A stretch of 64,000 nucleotides of DNA from positions 124,001-188,000 of the forward strand of contig CAYPTB010000027.1 in NCBI GenBank assembly GCA_964413535.1, in the 5' to 3' direction. Numbering within the stretch: the stretch's first letter is position 1; every line of letters begins with the position of its first letter. Position numbers and translations under genes: made by a program. The notes beneath the pieces are model-generated. The model did not search any database. It had not been told where the DNA came from and worked only from the letters and a program-made list of their open reading frames with translations. The stretch is from CAYPTB01 sp964413535. Its GTDB lineage: Bacteria; Planctomycetota; UBA1135; GCA-002686595. Below, piece by piece: positions 15,762-23,771 of the stretch.

Positions 15762-17408
15762 TCAGGGCACGAGCACGACCTTCGTCAAGTTGCTCCCGAA
15801 GGCGATGCCGAACACGGGGTGGTCGAGGACGTAGGCGTGGAAGAGCTCGAGCCCCGCGAGACCGGGATCCCCTCCCGGCGGGAGCACGATGGCCGCCGTG
15901 GCGTCGCCGTTCGCGTCGAGCACGCCGAGCGAGTTCGGGAGGTTCGGACCGTTCTTCGCTTGGATGGTGAGCTTGAAGTAGGCGTCGGGGGCGAGCGGCA
16001 CGAAGGTGGGGCCCACGAAGAAACCGCCCGCGTCCGTCAGGCTGCCGAGCACCCAGTAGATCGAGCCCGCCAAGACGAGTCCGATGTCGAGCGTCCACGC
16101 CTGTGCGCCGCCGGCGGAGAGCGAGATCGTGTCGGGCCAGGCGTAGAGCGGCTGGCAGTTGCGTTCCGAGACGGAGAAGCCGTAGACCGCCCCGGCGTTC
16201 GACGCCACGTCGTCGTCGAACTCCGACGAGACGAGCGCGAGGTCACCGGCGAGCGCGACGGCCCCGCCCACCTCGGACAGCGGGACGTGGTCGGAGAGCA
16301 GGATCTTGTAGACGTGATCGAAGCTCCCGCCGTCGAGCTCGAAGACGTGCGCGGAGCCTCCGTCCGCTCCGATCTCTTTGTCGAGGTACGCGCCGACGAG
16401 CAGCGAGTCCCCGTCGAGCGCGAGCGCGATCGAGAAGCCGTGGCTCGTCGCCGGCGGGAGGATCTTCTCGACGAAGCTCCAGGAGGAGCCGCTCCGCGCG
16501 AAGTGGAACGCGACGCCCGTGTTCGAGTTCGGACCGAAGCCCTGGTCGTCGTCGTGCGGTGCTCCGACGACGAGTCGGCCGCCGTCGATCGAAAGGGAGC
16601 TCCCGAAGTTGTCGCCCGTCATCGGATCGATCGACGCCACCGTGTCCTGGAGCGTCCAGGTCGGGCCCGCCTGCACGTAGAGATAGACCTTCCCGGCCCC
16701 GACGGCGCCCGGGCGGTCGAAGCGCCGCGAGCCGACGGCGAGCGTCGTCCCGTCGAAGGCGACGTCGTAGCCGAATTGCGCCCCCGGGTGGGCATCGGGA
16801 GCCTCGAGCTTCTGCACCTCGAGCCACTGCGCTCCGAAGAGCCGGAAGAGGTAGACCGCGCCGCCGCCCGCCTCGTCCGGCGCACCGACGGCGACGAGCA
16901 CCCCGTCCGTCGCGAGGGCGAAGCCGAAGTGGGCCCCGTTCGCGGCGTCGCTGGCCGTGAGCTTCGCGTGCTGCACCCAGCTCGCGCCGGCGTCGAAGAA
17001 GACGTAGGCCGCCCCCGCATCGGTGAGCAGCGGCCGGTCGTCGTCCGGCGCACCGGCGACCGCACCCGCTCCGCCGGGATCGAGGGCGACGTCCGTGCCC
17101 AGGTGGTCGAAGGGCGCGCCGTCGGTCGCGGCGAGCCGGCCCGTCTGGATCCAGGCGTAACCGTCGTAGGCGAAGACGTAGACCGCGCCCGACTCACCGC
17201 CCTGGTCGTCGCACTTGAAGCAGCCCGCGGCGGCGAGCAGTCCCTCGGCGGCGAGGGAGAAGCCGAACTGGTCCTTCTGGTTGACGCCGGATCCCGTGAA
17301 CTTGTCGATCTCGCACTGGGCCGAAGCCGGTGGCGTCACGCCGAAGATCGCGAGGGTGAGGAACACGGCGCCGGGCCAGGCCCTGGCGCCCAAGGAACGA
17401 GTCATCAC
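15762..17408 (-). CDS. Secreted FG-GAP-repeat beta-propeller protein
   Basis: A 548-residue exported protein (signal about 1-30, ending PPASAQ). It contains about seven repeats of the form FGFSLA...LLVAVGAPD...GAVYVF, typical of FG-GAP repeats that build an integrin-like beta-propeller (about 45-415). The last 120 residues are a separate beta-rich domain ending HPVFGIAFGSNLTKVVLVP, probably a C-terminal sandwich. Most likely a cell-surface or extracellular protein; no enzyme site is seen. A 9-bp hairpin lies 78 bases upstream of its start in the divergent gap. Two cysteines in GCFKCDDQ may form a disulfide or bind a metal. Confidence 0.8.
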   Translation of the reverse strand: MMTRSLGARAWPGAVFLTLAIFGVTPPASAQCEIDKFTGSGVNQKDQFGFSLAAEGLLAAAGCFKCDDQGGESGAVYVFAYDGYAWIQTGRLAATDGAPFDHLGTDVALDPGGAGAVAGAPDDDRPLLTDAGAAYVFFDAGASWVQHAKLTASDAANGAHFGFALATDGVLVAVGAPDEAGGGAVYLFRLFGAQWLEVQKLEAPDAHPGAQFGYDVAFDGTTLAVGSRRFDRPGAVGAGKVYLYVQAGPTWTLQDTVASIDPMTGDNFGSSLSIDGGRLVVGAPHDDDQGFGPNSNTGVAFHFARSGSSWSFVEKILPPATSHGFSIALALDGDSLLVGAYLDKEIGADGGSAHVFELDGGSFDHVYKILLSDHVPLSEVGGAVALAGDLALVSSEFDDDVASNAGAVYGFSVSERNCQPLYAWPDTISLSAGGAQAWTLDIGLVLAGSIYWVLGSLTDAGGFFVGPTFVPLAPDAYFKLTIQAKNGPNLPNSLGVLDANGDATAAIVLPPGGDPGLAGLELFHAYVLDHPVFGIAFGSNLTKVVLVP

Positions 17409-17485
17409 GAAATCCCCGAGCGAGCGAGTGGATCGCTGCTCCCCCGCGCGCGTTCCCCTGGCGCGGCGGATGGAGGAGCGAGGAG

Positions 17486-17509
17486 CGAGGAGTTGCAGAG
17501 AACTCCTCG
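17486..17509. promoter_or_regulatory. Perfect 9-bp hairpin in a divergent intergenic region
   Basis: CGAGGAGTT and AACTCCTCG pair perfectly around a GCAGAG loop in the 155-base gap between the divergent FG-GAP and deoxyhypusine-synthase-like genes. It may be an operator or a leader hairpin. There is no T-run after it on either strand, so a simple terminator is unlikely. Confidence 0.4.
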
Positions 17510-17563
17510 GGGGACTCTAGCACATCGTCGCCGGGGCTGGGCACCGCTAGACTCACTCGCCCC

Positions 17564-18889
17564 ATGTGCCCCACGCGCAACGATCGGCGGGCCTGCCGCT
17601 CGAGCGGCGGCGACGCTCCGCGGCGCGAGCTCATAGCCGAGCCCGTGACCGGGGTGCGCGACCTCGATCGGCTGATCGAGCGCTCGTTCCCCTCGTTCGG
17701 CGGCGCGTTCCTGCGGCGCATCTTCGAGCTGCTGGACCAGGCGATCGGGAGCGGCGTGCCGATGACGCTCTCGGTCTCGGGTCCCGTGACGCTCTCGGGC
17801 CAGACCTACACCTGGCTCGACCCGCTGCTCGACACGGGCTGGTTCGCCTACGTCTCGACCACCGACGCGGTCTGCTACCACGACGGGCACCGCGCGCTCG
17901 ACGGCGCGCGCGCGCACCCGATCCACGAGGTCGAGATCTTCGGCGACGACGGGGCCTTGCGCGACGAGCGCACGATCCGCGTCACGGACATCGGCTTCGA
18001 CGAGGACGTGCTGCTCGAGCAGGACCGCTTCCTGCGCGCCGTCCTGCGCCAGGAGGAGTTCCAGCGGCGCATGACGGGCACCGAGCTGCGCTACCTGCTC
18101 GGGCGGCGCTTCCGCGCCCAGGAGCTCGCGAACGGCGCCCCCGAGGGCCTGCTCGCGCTGTGTTGGCGCAAGGCGATCCCGATCTTCGTCGGCGCGCCGG
18201 CCGACGGCTCGGTGTTCCTGAACTCGCTCGACCTGTGGGCGCGCGAGCGCACGGGCGGCGCGGCGCATCGCTTCGTCCTCGACCTGCTCGCCGTGGTGTT
18301 GGAGCGCTGCGCGTTCCACGGCTGGGGGCTGTTCGAGAGCGCGACGGGAGCGCTCGGCACCCTGATCCTCGGCGGCGGCGTGCCGAAGAACTACAACCTC
18401 CAGCCGGAGCCGGCCCTCGGCCAGGTGCTCGGCCTCGAAGGCGTGTCGGGCTACCTGTACGACATCCAGATCACGACGGCGCCGATCACCGACGGCTCGC
18501 TCTCGTCGTGCCCGCCGTCGGAAGCGGTCACGTGGGGCAAGGTGGACAAGGACGAGTATCGCCGCACCTGCGAAAGCTTCCAGTGCGACTACACGATCGT
18601 GATGCCGTTCCTCGTCAAGGCGCTCCTGGACAAGCGCGCGCGCTTCGAGCGGCTCCAGGCCGAGCTCGGGGCGGACACGCTCGCCGAGCGCCACCCGGAA
18701 GCCGCGGGCTACCTGCGACCGACCGAGGGCTACCGGCTGTTCGAGCGGCGCGACGAGCTGGTGGAGAAGCTCTTCGCGGCTCTCGGCGCGGGCGGGGGCG
18801 ATCCGCTCGCGCGCAACGACTACCCGTTGGCCGATCCGCCACAGGACGCGCTCCTCGAGCGCATGCTGAAGGACGCGAGGGAGCGATGA
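17564..18889 (+). CDS. Deoxyhypusine-synthase-like protein
   Basis: A 441-residue cytoplasmic enzyme of the deoxyhypusine synthase fold. In eukaryotes and archaea this enzyme moves an aminobutyl group from spermidine to eIF5A; bacterial relatives usually act on small amines, for example as homospermidine synthases. Family marks are DLLAVVLERC, LILGGGVPKNYNLQ (about 267-280) and SEAVTWGK, whose Lys326 aligns with the catalytic lysine of human DHS. The NAD-binding and active regions look complete. The first 25 residues are polar and may be a mis-set start. Its stop overlaps the ATG of a zinc-finger protein (ATGA), so the two are co-translated. Substrate cannot be told from sequence. Confidence 0.82.
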   Translation: MCPTRNDRRACRSSGGDAPRRELIAEPVTGVRDLDRLIERSFPSFGGAFLRRIFELLDQAIGSGVPMTLSVSGPVTLSGQTYTWLDPLLDTGWFAYVSTTDAVCYHDGHRALDGARAHPIHEVEIFGDDGALRDERTIRVTDIGFDEDVLLEQDRFLRAVLRQEEFQRRMTGTELRYLLGRRFRAQELANGAPEGLLALCWRKAIPIFVGAPADGSVFLNSLDLWARERTGGAAHRFVLDLLAVVLERCAFHGWGLFESATGALGTLILGGGVPKNYNLQPEPALGQVLGLEGVSGYLYDIQITTAPITDGSLSSCPPSEAVTWGKVDKDEYRRTCESFQCDYTIVMPFLVKALLDKRARFERLQAELGADTLAERHPEAAGYLRPTEGYRLFERRDELVEKLFAALGAGGGDPLARNDYPLADPPQDALLERMLKDARER

Positions 18890-19494
18890 GCGAAGGAACG
18901 GAACCCCCGCAGCCCGAGGAGCAGCTCGCTCCGTACAAGATCGAGCCGGCGCGCTCGTCGCGCGCGAAGTGCAAGACCTGCCGGCGGGCGATCGAGAAGG
19001 GCGTGCTGCGCCTGGGCGTGCTGCTCGAGGGCCCCTACGGGACGGGCTACCTCTGGCACCACCTCTTGTGCGCGGCGAAGCGGCGCTTCGAGGACGTCGA
19101 AGCCGCCTACGGCGAGCGCGCGTGGGAGAAGAGTGTCGAGGTCCCGCCGCTCGAGGAGCTCGCGGCGCTGCGCGAGAAGGCCGAGCAGGCGCAGAAGGAC
19201 AAGAAGGCCCTGCCCTACGCGGAGCGCGCCCCGAGCGGGCGCTCGAAGTGCAAGCACTGCGACGGGCCGATCGCCGAGGCGAGCTTCCGGGTCGTGCTGG
19301 GACGGGGCGTGGAGTTCGGACGGCAGATGCGAACCGCTCCCATCAACGTGCACGCCGCGTGCGTAGCGTCCGAACTCCTGGCGGAGGATTGCGTGACCGA
19401 GTCCGAGGGCTTCGCGGAGGCGCTCTTGGCGAACAGCCGCGACCTGGCGGCTGCGGACGTCGCCGCGTGCCTCGCCGAGATCGGCGAGGTCTGA
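18886..19494 (+). CDS. Tandem PARP-type zinc-finger-like protein
   Basis: The ATG at 18886 overlaps the preceding stop (ATGA), giving 202 residues. Two similar modules are seen: residues about 17-70, with C-x2-C, 26 residues, H-x2-C; and about 108-165, with C-x2-C, 30 residues, H-x2-C. Each is preceded by a basic-aromatic segment (YKIEPARSSRAKC, YAERAPSGRSKC) like the zf-PARP finger that recognises nicked or broken DNA ends. The linker is charged and helical. No catalytic ADP-ribosyltransferase domain is attached. It may bind DNA or act as a scaffold; co-translation with a polyamine-type enzyme is unexplained. The spacing fits the PARP finger, but this is by eye only. Confidence 0.72.
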   Translation: MSEGTEPPQPEEQLAPYKIEPARSSRAKCKTCRRAIEKGVLRLGVLLEGPYGTGYLWHHLLCAAKRRFEDVEAAYGERAWEKSVEVPPLEELAALREKAEQAQKDKKALPYAERAPSGRSKCKHCDGPIAEASFRVVLGRGVEFGRQMRTAPINVHAACVASELLAEDCVTESEGFAEALLANSRDLAAADVAACLAEIGEV

Positions 19495-19546
19495 CGGCTG
19501 CGTCGCCTGGAGGCCCCGATTCCGCGCGACTTCGCCGCCTTCGGCC

Positions 19547-20575
19547 ATGAGATCGCTCCTCTTCTCCTCGATCGTGCTCGCGTGCGCCTGCGCGCCGAAG
19601 CATCCAGGCCCGAGCGAGCGCGACCTCGCACGAGCGGCGGTCCTCTACGGACAGGCGCTCGCGGTCCAGGGCTTCGAGAAGAACCTCGACGCGGTGCTCC
19701 TCCTCGACGAGGCCCTGGCGCTGGACCCCGACCACGCGGGGGCTCACCGCGCGCGCATGATCTTCGCCGAGCGCGCCGGCCGCCACGACGAGGTGATCGA
19801 GTCGGCGAACTGGATCTCCGAGCACGGCGCGGACGCCCTCGAGCGCTCCGACGCCCTCGCGCGCATCACGCGCGTCGCGCTCCTGGACGGCGATCTCGAC
19901 CTGGCGCGCGGAGCGGTGGCGCGCCTCGACGAGCTCGAGCCCGACCACGCGCGCACGGCCGCCCTGTGGGCCAAGTACTTCTTCGAGCGCGGCGATCTCG
20001 GTCAAGCGGAGCGCCACGCGCGACGCGCCGCGAAGCTCCAGCCGGAGCTCCCCACGGCGAATCAGATCATCGCGCTCGCGCGCGAGGCCGACGGCGCCCT
20101 CGAAGAGGCCAGCGCGTACTTCCGCCAGGTCCTGCGCTTCGATCCCGGCCACCTCGGCGCGCGCGACCACCTGGCCACGCTGCTCCTGCGGATGGGGCGC
20201 GCCGCGGAGGCCGACCAGCACCGCGCGATCCACACGGCGATCGTGCGCGCCACGCCCGGCGGCTTCCGCTTCCTCCCGCCCGACGATCGCATCGCCGCCT
20301 TCGGGAGCGTCGTCGTGCTGCTCCCCGAGTGGCAGCTCGGCCACATGGAGCTCGCGCGCGCGCTGATGCAGGCCGGACTCCTCGAAGAAGCGCGCGCGCG
20401 CATGGACGTCGCGCTCGCGCTGGATCCCAACGGTCCCGAGGCGAACGAGCTCATGGCCGCGCTCCTTTTGCGTCTCGGCGACGATGCGGGCGCAGAGCGG
20501 CACGCCGAGCTCTCGCTCCTGCCGGGCACGGACGGCGAGCCCGGCCTCGACCCGACCCGGGGAGCGCGCGAGTAG
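19547..20575 (+). CDS. TPR-repeat lipoprotein
   Basis: A 342-residue protein with a lipoprotein signal (VLACAC, lipid Cys about residue 13 or 15). The rest is a chain of TPR-like helix pairs with the usual AL..DP pattern: LLDEALALDPDHAGAHRAR, EASAYFRQVLRFDPGHLGA, and ARMDVALALDPNGPEANELM. It probably acts as a protein-binding scaffold on the cell envelope. It starts 53 bases after the zinc-finger gene and is followed after 2 bases by a CRTAC1-like secreted protein, a pairing (TPR plus FG-GAP/UnbV) that is common in Planctomycetota and Acidobacteria and suggests joint action. Confidence 0.78.
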   Translation: MRSLLFSSIVLACACAPKHPGPSERDLARAAVLYGQALAVQGFEKNLDAVLLLDEALALDPDHAGAHRARMIFAERAGRHDEVIESANWISEHGADALERSDALARITRVALLDGDLDLARGAVARLDELEPDHARTAALWAKYFFERGDLGQAERHARRAAKLQPELPTANQIIALAREADGALEEASAYFRQVLRFDPGHLGARDHLATLLLRMGRAAEADQHRAIHTAIVRATPGGFRFLPPDDRIAAFGSVVVLLPEWQLGHMELARALMQAGLLEEARARMDVALALDPNGPEANELMAALLLRLGDDAGAERHAELSLLPGTDGEPGLDPTRGARE

Positions 20576-20577
20576 CC

Positions 20578-22281
20578 GTGGGTCGATCGCTCCTGCCCGC
20601 GCTCGCGGCGCTCGTCCTCGTTCCCCTCGCCGCCCTCGCCGCCTTCGTCACCCTCGGGGCGGGGGGCTGCGGCGGCGAGCGACCGGCGGGACTCACCGAC
20701 CGCACGGCGCACTCCGGGATCCGCTTCCGGCACGACAACGGCTTCCGCGGGCCCTTCTACTTCCCGGAGACGATCGCGTCCGGCGTCGCGTCGTGCGACC
20801 TCGATTCCGACGGCGACCTCGACGTCTACGCGGTGCAGGCCGGCATCGTCCCCGGCAGCCTGGCCGCGGCGGGCGAGGCTTCCCACCACCCGACGAACCA
20901 GCTCTTCGCGAACCGCGGCGACGGGACCTTCGACGACGTCACGGACGCGAGCGGCGACGCCGCGCACGCGGGCTACGGCATGGGAACCTGCGCGGGCGAC
21001 GTGAACGGGGACGGGCTCCCGGATTTGTTCCTCACGAACACCGGGCCCGATGCGTTGCTCCTGAACGAAGGCGGGCTCGCGTTCCGCGACGCGGCCCTGG
21101 GCACGCCCCTCGCCGATCCGCGCTGGACGACCGGCTGCGGCTTCGCCGATCTCGACCAGGACGGCCACCTCGACCTCGTGGTCGCGTCCTACGTCGAGTG
21201 GTCCGCGGAGACGGAGCACGAGTGCATGGCCGGCGGCGTGCGCGACTACTGCCACGTGAGCATCTATACGGGTTTGGCCGACCGCGTCTGGAAGGGAGAC
21301 GGCCGCGGAGGCTTCCGCGACGACACGGCGGCGCACGACGTCGGCGCGCGCACGGGGCGCGGGCTCGGGCTCGCGCTCGTCGACTTCGACCGCGACGGCG
21401 ACGTCGACCTGTACGTCGCCAACGATTCGGTCGAGAACCACTTCTACCTCAACGAGGGGGGGCGGCTCGTGGACGCAACCGATCGCTCGGGAGCGGCGTA
21501 CAGCGCCGACGGTCTGCCGGAAGCCGGCATGGGCGTGGCGGTCGGAGACCTCGACGACAACGGGAGCCCGGACGTCCTCGTGACGAACTTCACGGGCGAG
21601 TCGAACTCGGTCTACGTCAACCAGGGCGCGGGCACGTTCCGCGAAGCGTCGCGGCAGACGGGGATCGCCGTCCCCTCGCGACCGGCGCTCGGGTTCGGGA
21701 TCGCGCTCGCCGACCTCGACCGCGACGGTGTGCTGGACTTCCTGGTCTCGAACGGCCACGTGATGCGCAACGCCGGTCGCGAAGGGAGTCCGTGGCGCTT
21801 CGCGCAGCCGGCCCAGCTCTTCCGCGGCGCGCGCGACGGCCCGCGCCTCTCGTTCGAGCTCTGGGGTGGAGCGGGTGCGGTGCTCGACGTCCCGCGCGTC
21901 GGACGCGGACTGGCCGCGGGCGACCTCGACGGCGACGGAGAGGTCGACTTCGTGCTCTCGAGCTCCGGCGGGGACCTCCTGGTCGTCGGGACGAAGCTCG
22001 CCGAGCCCGGCACCCACTGGCTGCGCGCGCGCCTGGTCGCGCGCGGCAGCAACACCTCGGGCATCGGCGCGTTCGTGGGCCTCATCCTCGACGACGGGCG
22101 CGTCCTGCGGCGCTGGGTCCAGTCGGGAACGGGCTACCTCGGCCAGGACGATCTCGCTCCGCTCTTCGGCATCCCGCGCGGCGCGCGGCCCGTGCGCGCG
22201 CGCGTGCGCTGGCCCGACGGCACGCAGTCGTCGGAGCCCGTTGAAGCCTGGGACCGCACGGTCGAGATCCGCCAGCCCTGA
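20578..22281 (+). CDS. CRTAC1-like secreted protein (FG-GAP/VCBS repeats with ASPIC/UnbV end)
   Basis: A GTG at 20578, 2 bases after the TPR gene, gives 567 residues with a strong N-terminal hydrophobic signal and a GCGG segment that may be a lipobox. The body has five or six calcium-binding FG-GAP/VCBS repeats carrying D-x-D-x-D-G-x-x-D loops (DLDSDGDLDVYA, DVNGDGLPDLFL, DLDQDGHLDLVV, DFDRDGDVDLYV, DLDDNGSPDVLV). The last 80 residues match the ASPIC/UnbV domain (GTGYLGQDDLAPLFGIP, VRWPDG). This is the CRTAC1 domain plan, a surface or secreted beta-propeller with no known reaction. It is followed by a convergent sulfatase-like gene 41 bases on. Confidence 0.85.
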   Translation: MGRSLLPALAALVLVPLAALAAFVTLGAGGCGGERPAGLTDRTAHSGIRFRHDNGFRGPFYFPETIASGVASCDLDSDGDLDVYAVQAGIVPGSLAAAGEASHHPTNQLFANRGDGTFDDVTDASGDAAHAGYGMGTCAGDVNGDGLPDLFLTNTGPDALLLNEGGLAFRDAALGTPLADPRWTTGCGFADLDQDGHLDLVVASYVEWSAETEHECMAGGVRDYCHVSIYTGLADRVWKGDGRGGFRDDTAAHDVGARTGRGLGLALVDFDRDGDVDLYVANDSVENHFYLNEGGRLVDATDRSGAAYSADGLPEAGMGVAVGDLDDNGSPDVLVTNFTGESNSVYVNQGAGTFREASRQTGIAVPSRPALGFGIALADLDRDGVLDFLVSNGHVMRNAGREGSPWRFAQPAQLFRGARDGPRLSFELWGGAGAVLDVPRVGRGLAAGDLDGDGEVDFVLSSSGGDLLVVGTKLAEPGTHWLRARLVARGSNTSGIGAFVGLILDDGRVLRRWVQSGTGYLGQDDLAPLFGIPRGARPVRARVRWPDGTQSSEPVEAWDRTVEIRQP

Positions 22282-22322
22282 CGCGCGCAGCGCGGGTCGC
22301 TCGGCGCGCCGGGGGGCTGACC

Positions 22323-23771
22323 TCAGCCGTCGTCCGCGTAGCCCATGTGCTCGAGCTCCTGCTCCAACTCCGGAGTCGTCCTCCCCTCCGCGGTCCGCTC
22401 GGGATGCGCGGCGCGAATGGCCGCCAGGCGCGCCTGCATGGTCGCGAGCAGCGCGGCGTGCTCGGGGAGCGGAGCGAGGTCGCGGCGCTCGCCCGGGTCG
22501 GCGGCCAGGTCGTACAGCTCGAAGCGCTCCAGGGAGAGGTCGTGCACGAGCTTGTGCTTCCCGGTCACGATCGCCTGGCGGAACTCGAGCACCGGTTCGT
22601 CCGCGTGCGCCGTGGTCTCCTTCGCGTGGCGCGACTGCGTCTGGGCCAGGAGCGCGAGCGGCGGGAGCTCGCGGCCGTGGAAGAGCGGCACGAGGCTCTG
22701 GCCCTGCAATCCCGAGGGCGTGGCGAGCCCGGCGAGCTCGAGCGCCGTGGGCAGGACGTCGATCCCGCGCACGAGGTCGGGCACGCGCCGGCCCGCTTGC
22801 AGGGCGTCCGGCAGACGCACGACGAGCGGCACGCGCAGCGTTTCCTCGTACAGGAAGGGATCGTGCGTGAAGAGACAGCTCTCGCGCTCGAGCAGGGATT
22901 CACCGTGGTCGGACGTCAGGATCAGGACGGTCGAGTCGAGGCGCTCGCTCGCGCGCAACCCGTCGACGAGCTCCCCCACTCCGCGGTCGGCGTACCAGAC
23001 GCCGCCGTCGTAGCGATCCGAGATGTAGGCGAGATCGCCCTCGGTGAGCACGCGCGGTCCGCTGCTCGTGGGCTTCGCGGTCGCGCGTTTCTCGGCGTTC
23101 AGGTTGTAGAAGGCTTCCGTGCGGCCGACCCTCCGATCGCCGCGCTCGCCGAAGTGGTTCTCCGCGAAAGCGAGCGGCGGGCGCTTGGCGTGCTCGGGAA
23201 TGAAGTCCTCGTTCCAGCTCCGATAGCCGTAGGGGCGATGGACGTCCCACAGGTGCACCCACGCCGCGAAGCGGCGGTCGGAGGCGGCGGCCCACTCGAG
23301 GAACGCCGTCACCGTGGGTTCGTAGGGACCGCGGTAGAAGAGCTGCACCTCGTCGCATCCATCGGTCAAGTCGGACGGCGGCAGCCCGGGGTGGTTGTGG
23401 AACGCCCCCGTGCGGAAGCCCGCGTCGCGGAAGAGACGGAAGAAAGACGGCAAGGTCGGGTCGAGCTTCTTCCCCCACGTCGTGACGCCGTGGCTCTGCG
23501 TGACGAGCGACGTGAAGAGACTCGCGTGCGAGGGAGCCGTGAAGGGCGCCATCGAGTACGCGCGCTCGAAGAGCACGCTCTCGCGCGCCAACGCGTCGAT
23601 CTCGGGCGTCGTCTCGCGCTCGTAGCCCGCGCACGACAAGCGGTCCGCGCGCAGCGTGTCGACCGTGACGAGCAGGACGCTCGGTTCGCGCGAGTCATCC
23701 CCGCACGCGGCGAGCAGGAGGCAGGCGAGCGCGCAGCGCCCGCTCCCCCGGGGTCCGGAGGGCCTCGTCAT
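22323..23771 (-). CDS. Sulfatase-like hydrolase lipoprotein with Thr nucleophile
   Basis: A 482-residue protein; the ATG at 23771 overlaps the stop of the upstream glycosyltransferase (ATGA). A lipoprotein signal ends at LLLAAC (Cys23). The alkaline-phosphatase-like fold is shown by VTVDTLRADRLS (metal Asp38), FTAPSHASLFTS (Thr78 where sulfatases have Cys or Ser), SDHGE (about 315) and the C-terminal helical part. Thr at the active site is common in sulfatase-like hydrolases and phosphotransferases (for example phosphoethanolamine transferases), so it may not be a sulfatase. Pairing with a PMT-type glycosyltransferase suggests modification of a surface glycan. It would be placed on the outer face of the cell. 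Confidence 0.8.
   Translation of the reverse strand: MTRPSGPRGSGRCALACLLLAACGDDSREPSVLLVTVDTLRADRLSCAGYERETTPEIDALARESVLFERAYSMAPFTAPSHASLFTSLVTQSHGVTTWGKKLDPTLPSFFRLFRDAGFRTGAFHNHPGLPPSDLTDGCDEVQLFYRGPYEPTVTAFLEWAAASDRRFAAWVHLWDVHRPYGYRSWNEDFIPEHAKRPPLAFAENHFGERGDRRVGRTEAFYNLNAEKRATAKPTSSGPRVLTEGDLAYISDRYDGGVWYADRGVGELVDGLRASERLDSTVLILTSDHGESLLERESCLFTHDPFLYEETLRVPLVVRLPDALQAGRRVPDLVRGIDVLPTALELAGLATPSGLQGQSLVPLFHGRELPPLALLAQTQSRHAKETTAHADEPVLEFRQAIVTGKHKLVHDLSLERFELYDLAADPGERRDLAPLPEHAALLATMQARLAAIRAAHPERTAEGRTTPELEQELEHMGYADDG

Noticed and set aside
15819..17636. A 605-codon plus-strand frame across the FG-GAP gene.
   Set aside because: It is rich in Arg/Glu/Val repeats that mirror the antisense of the FG-GAP repeats; the minus-strand frame has a signal peptide and clear repeats.
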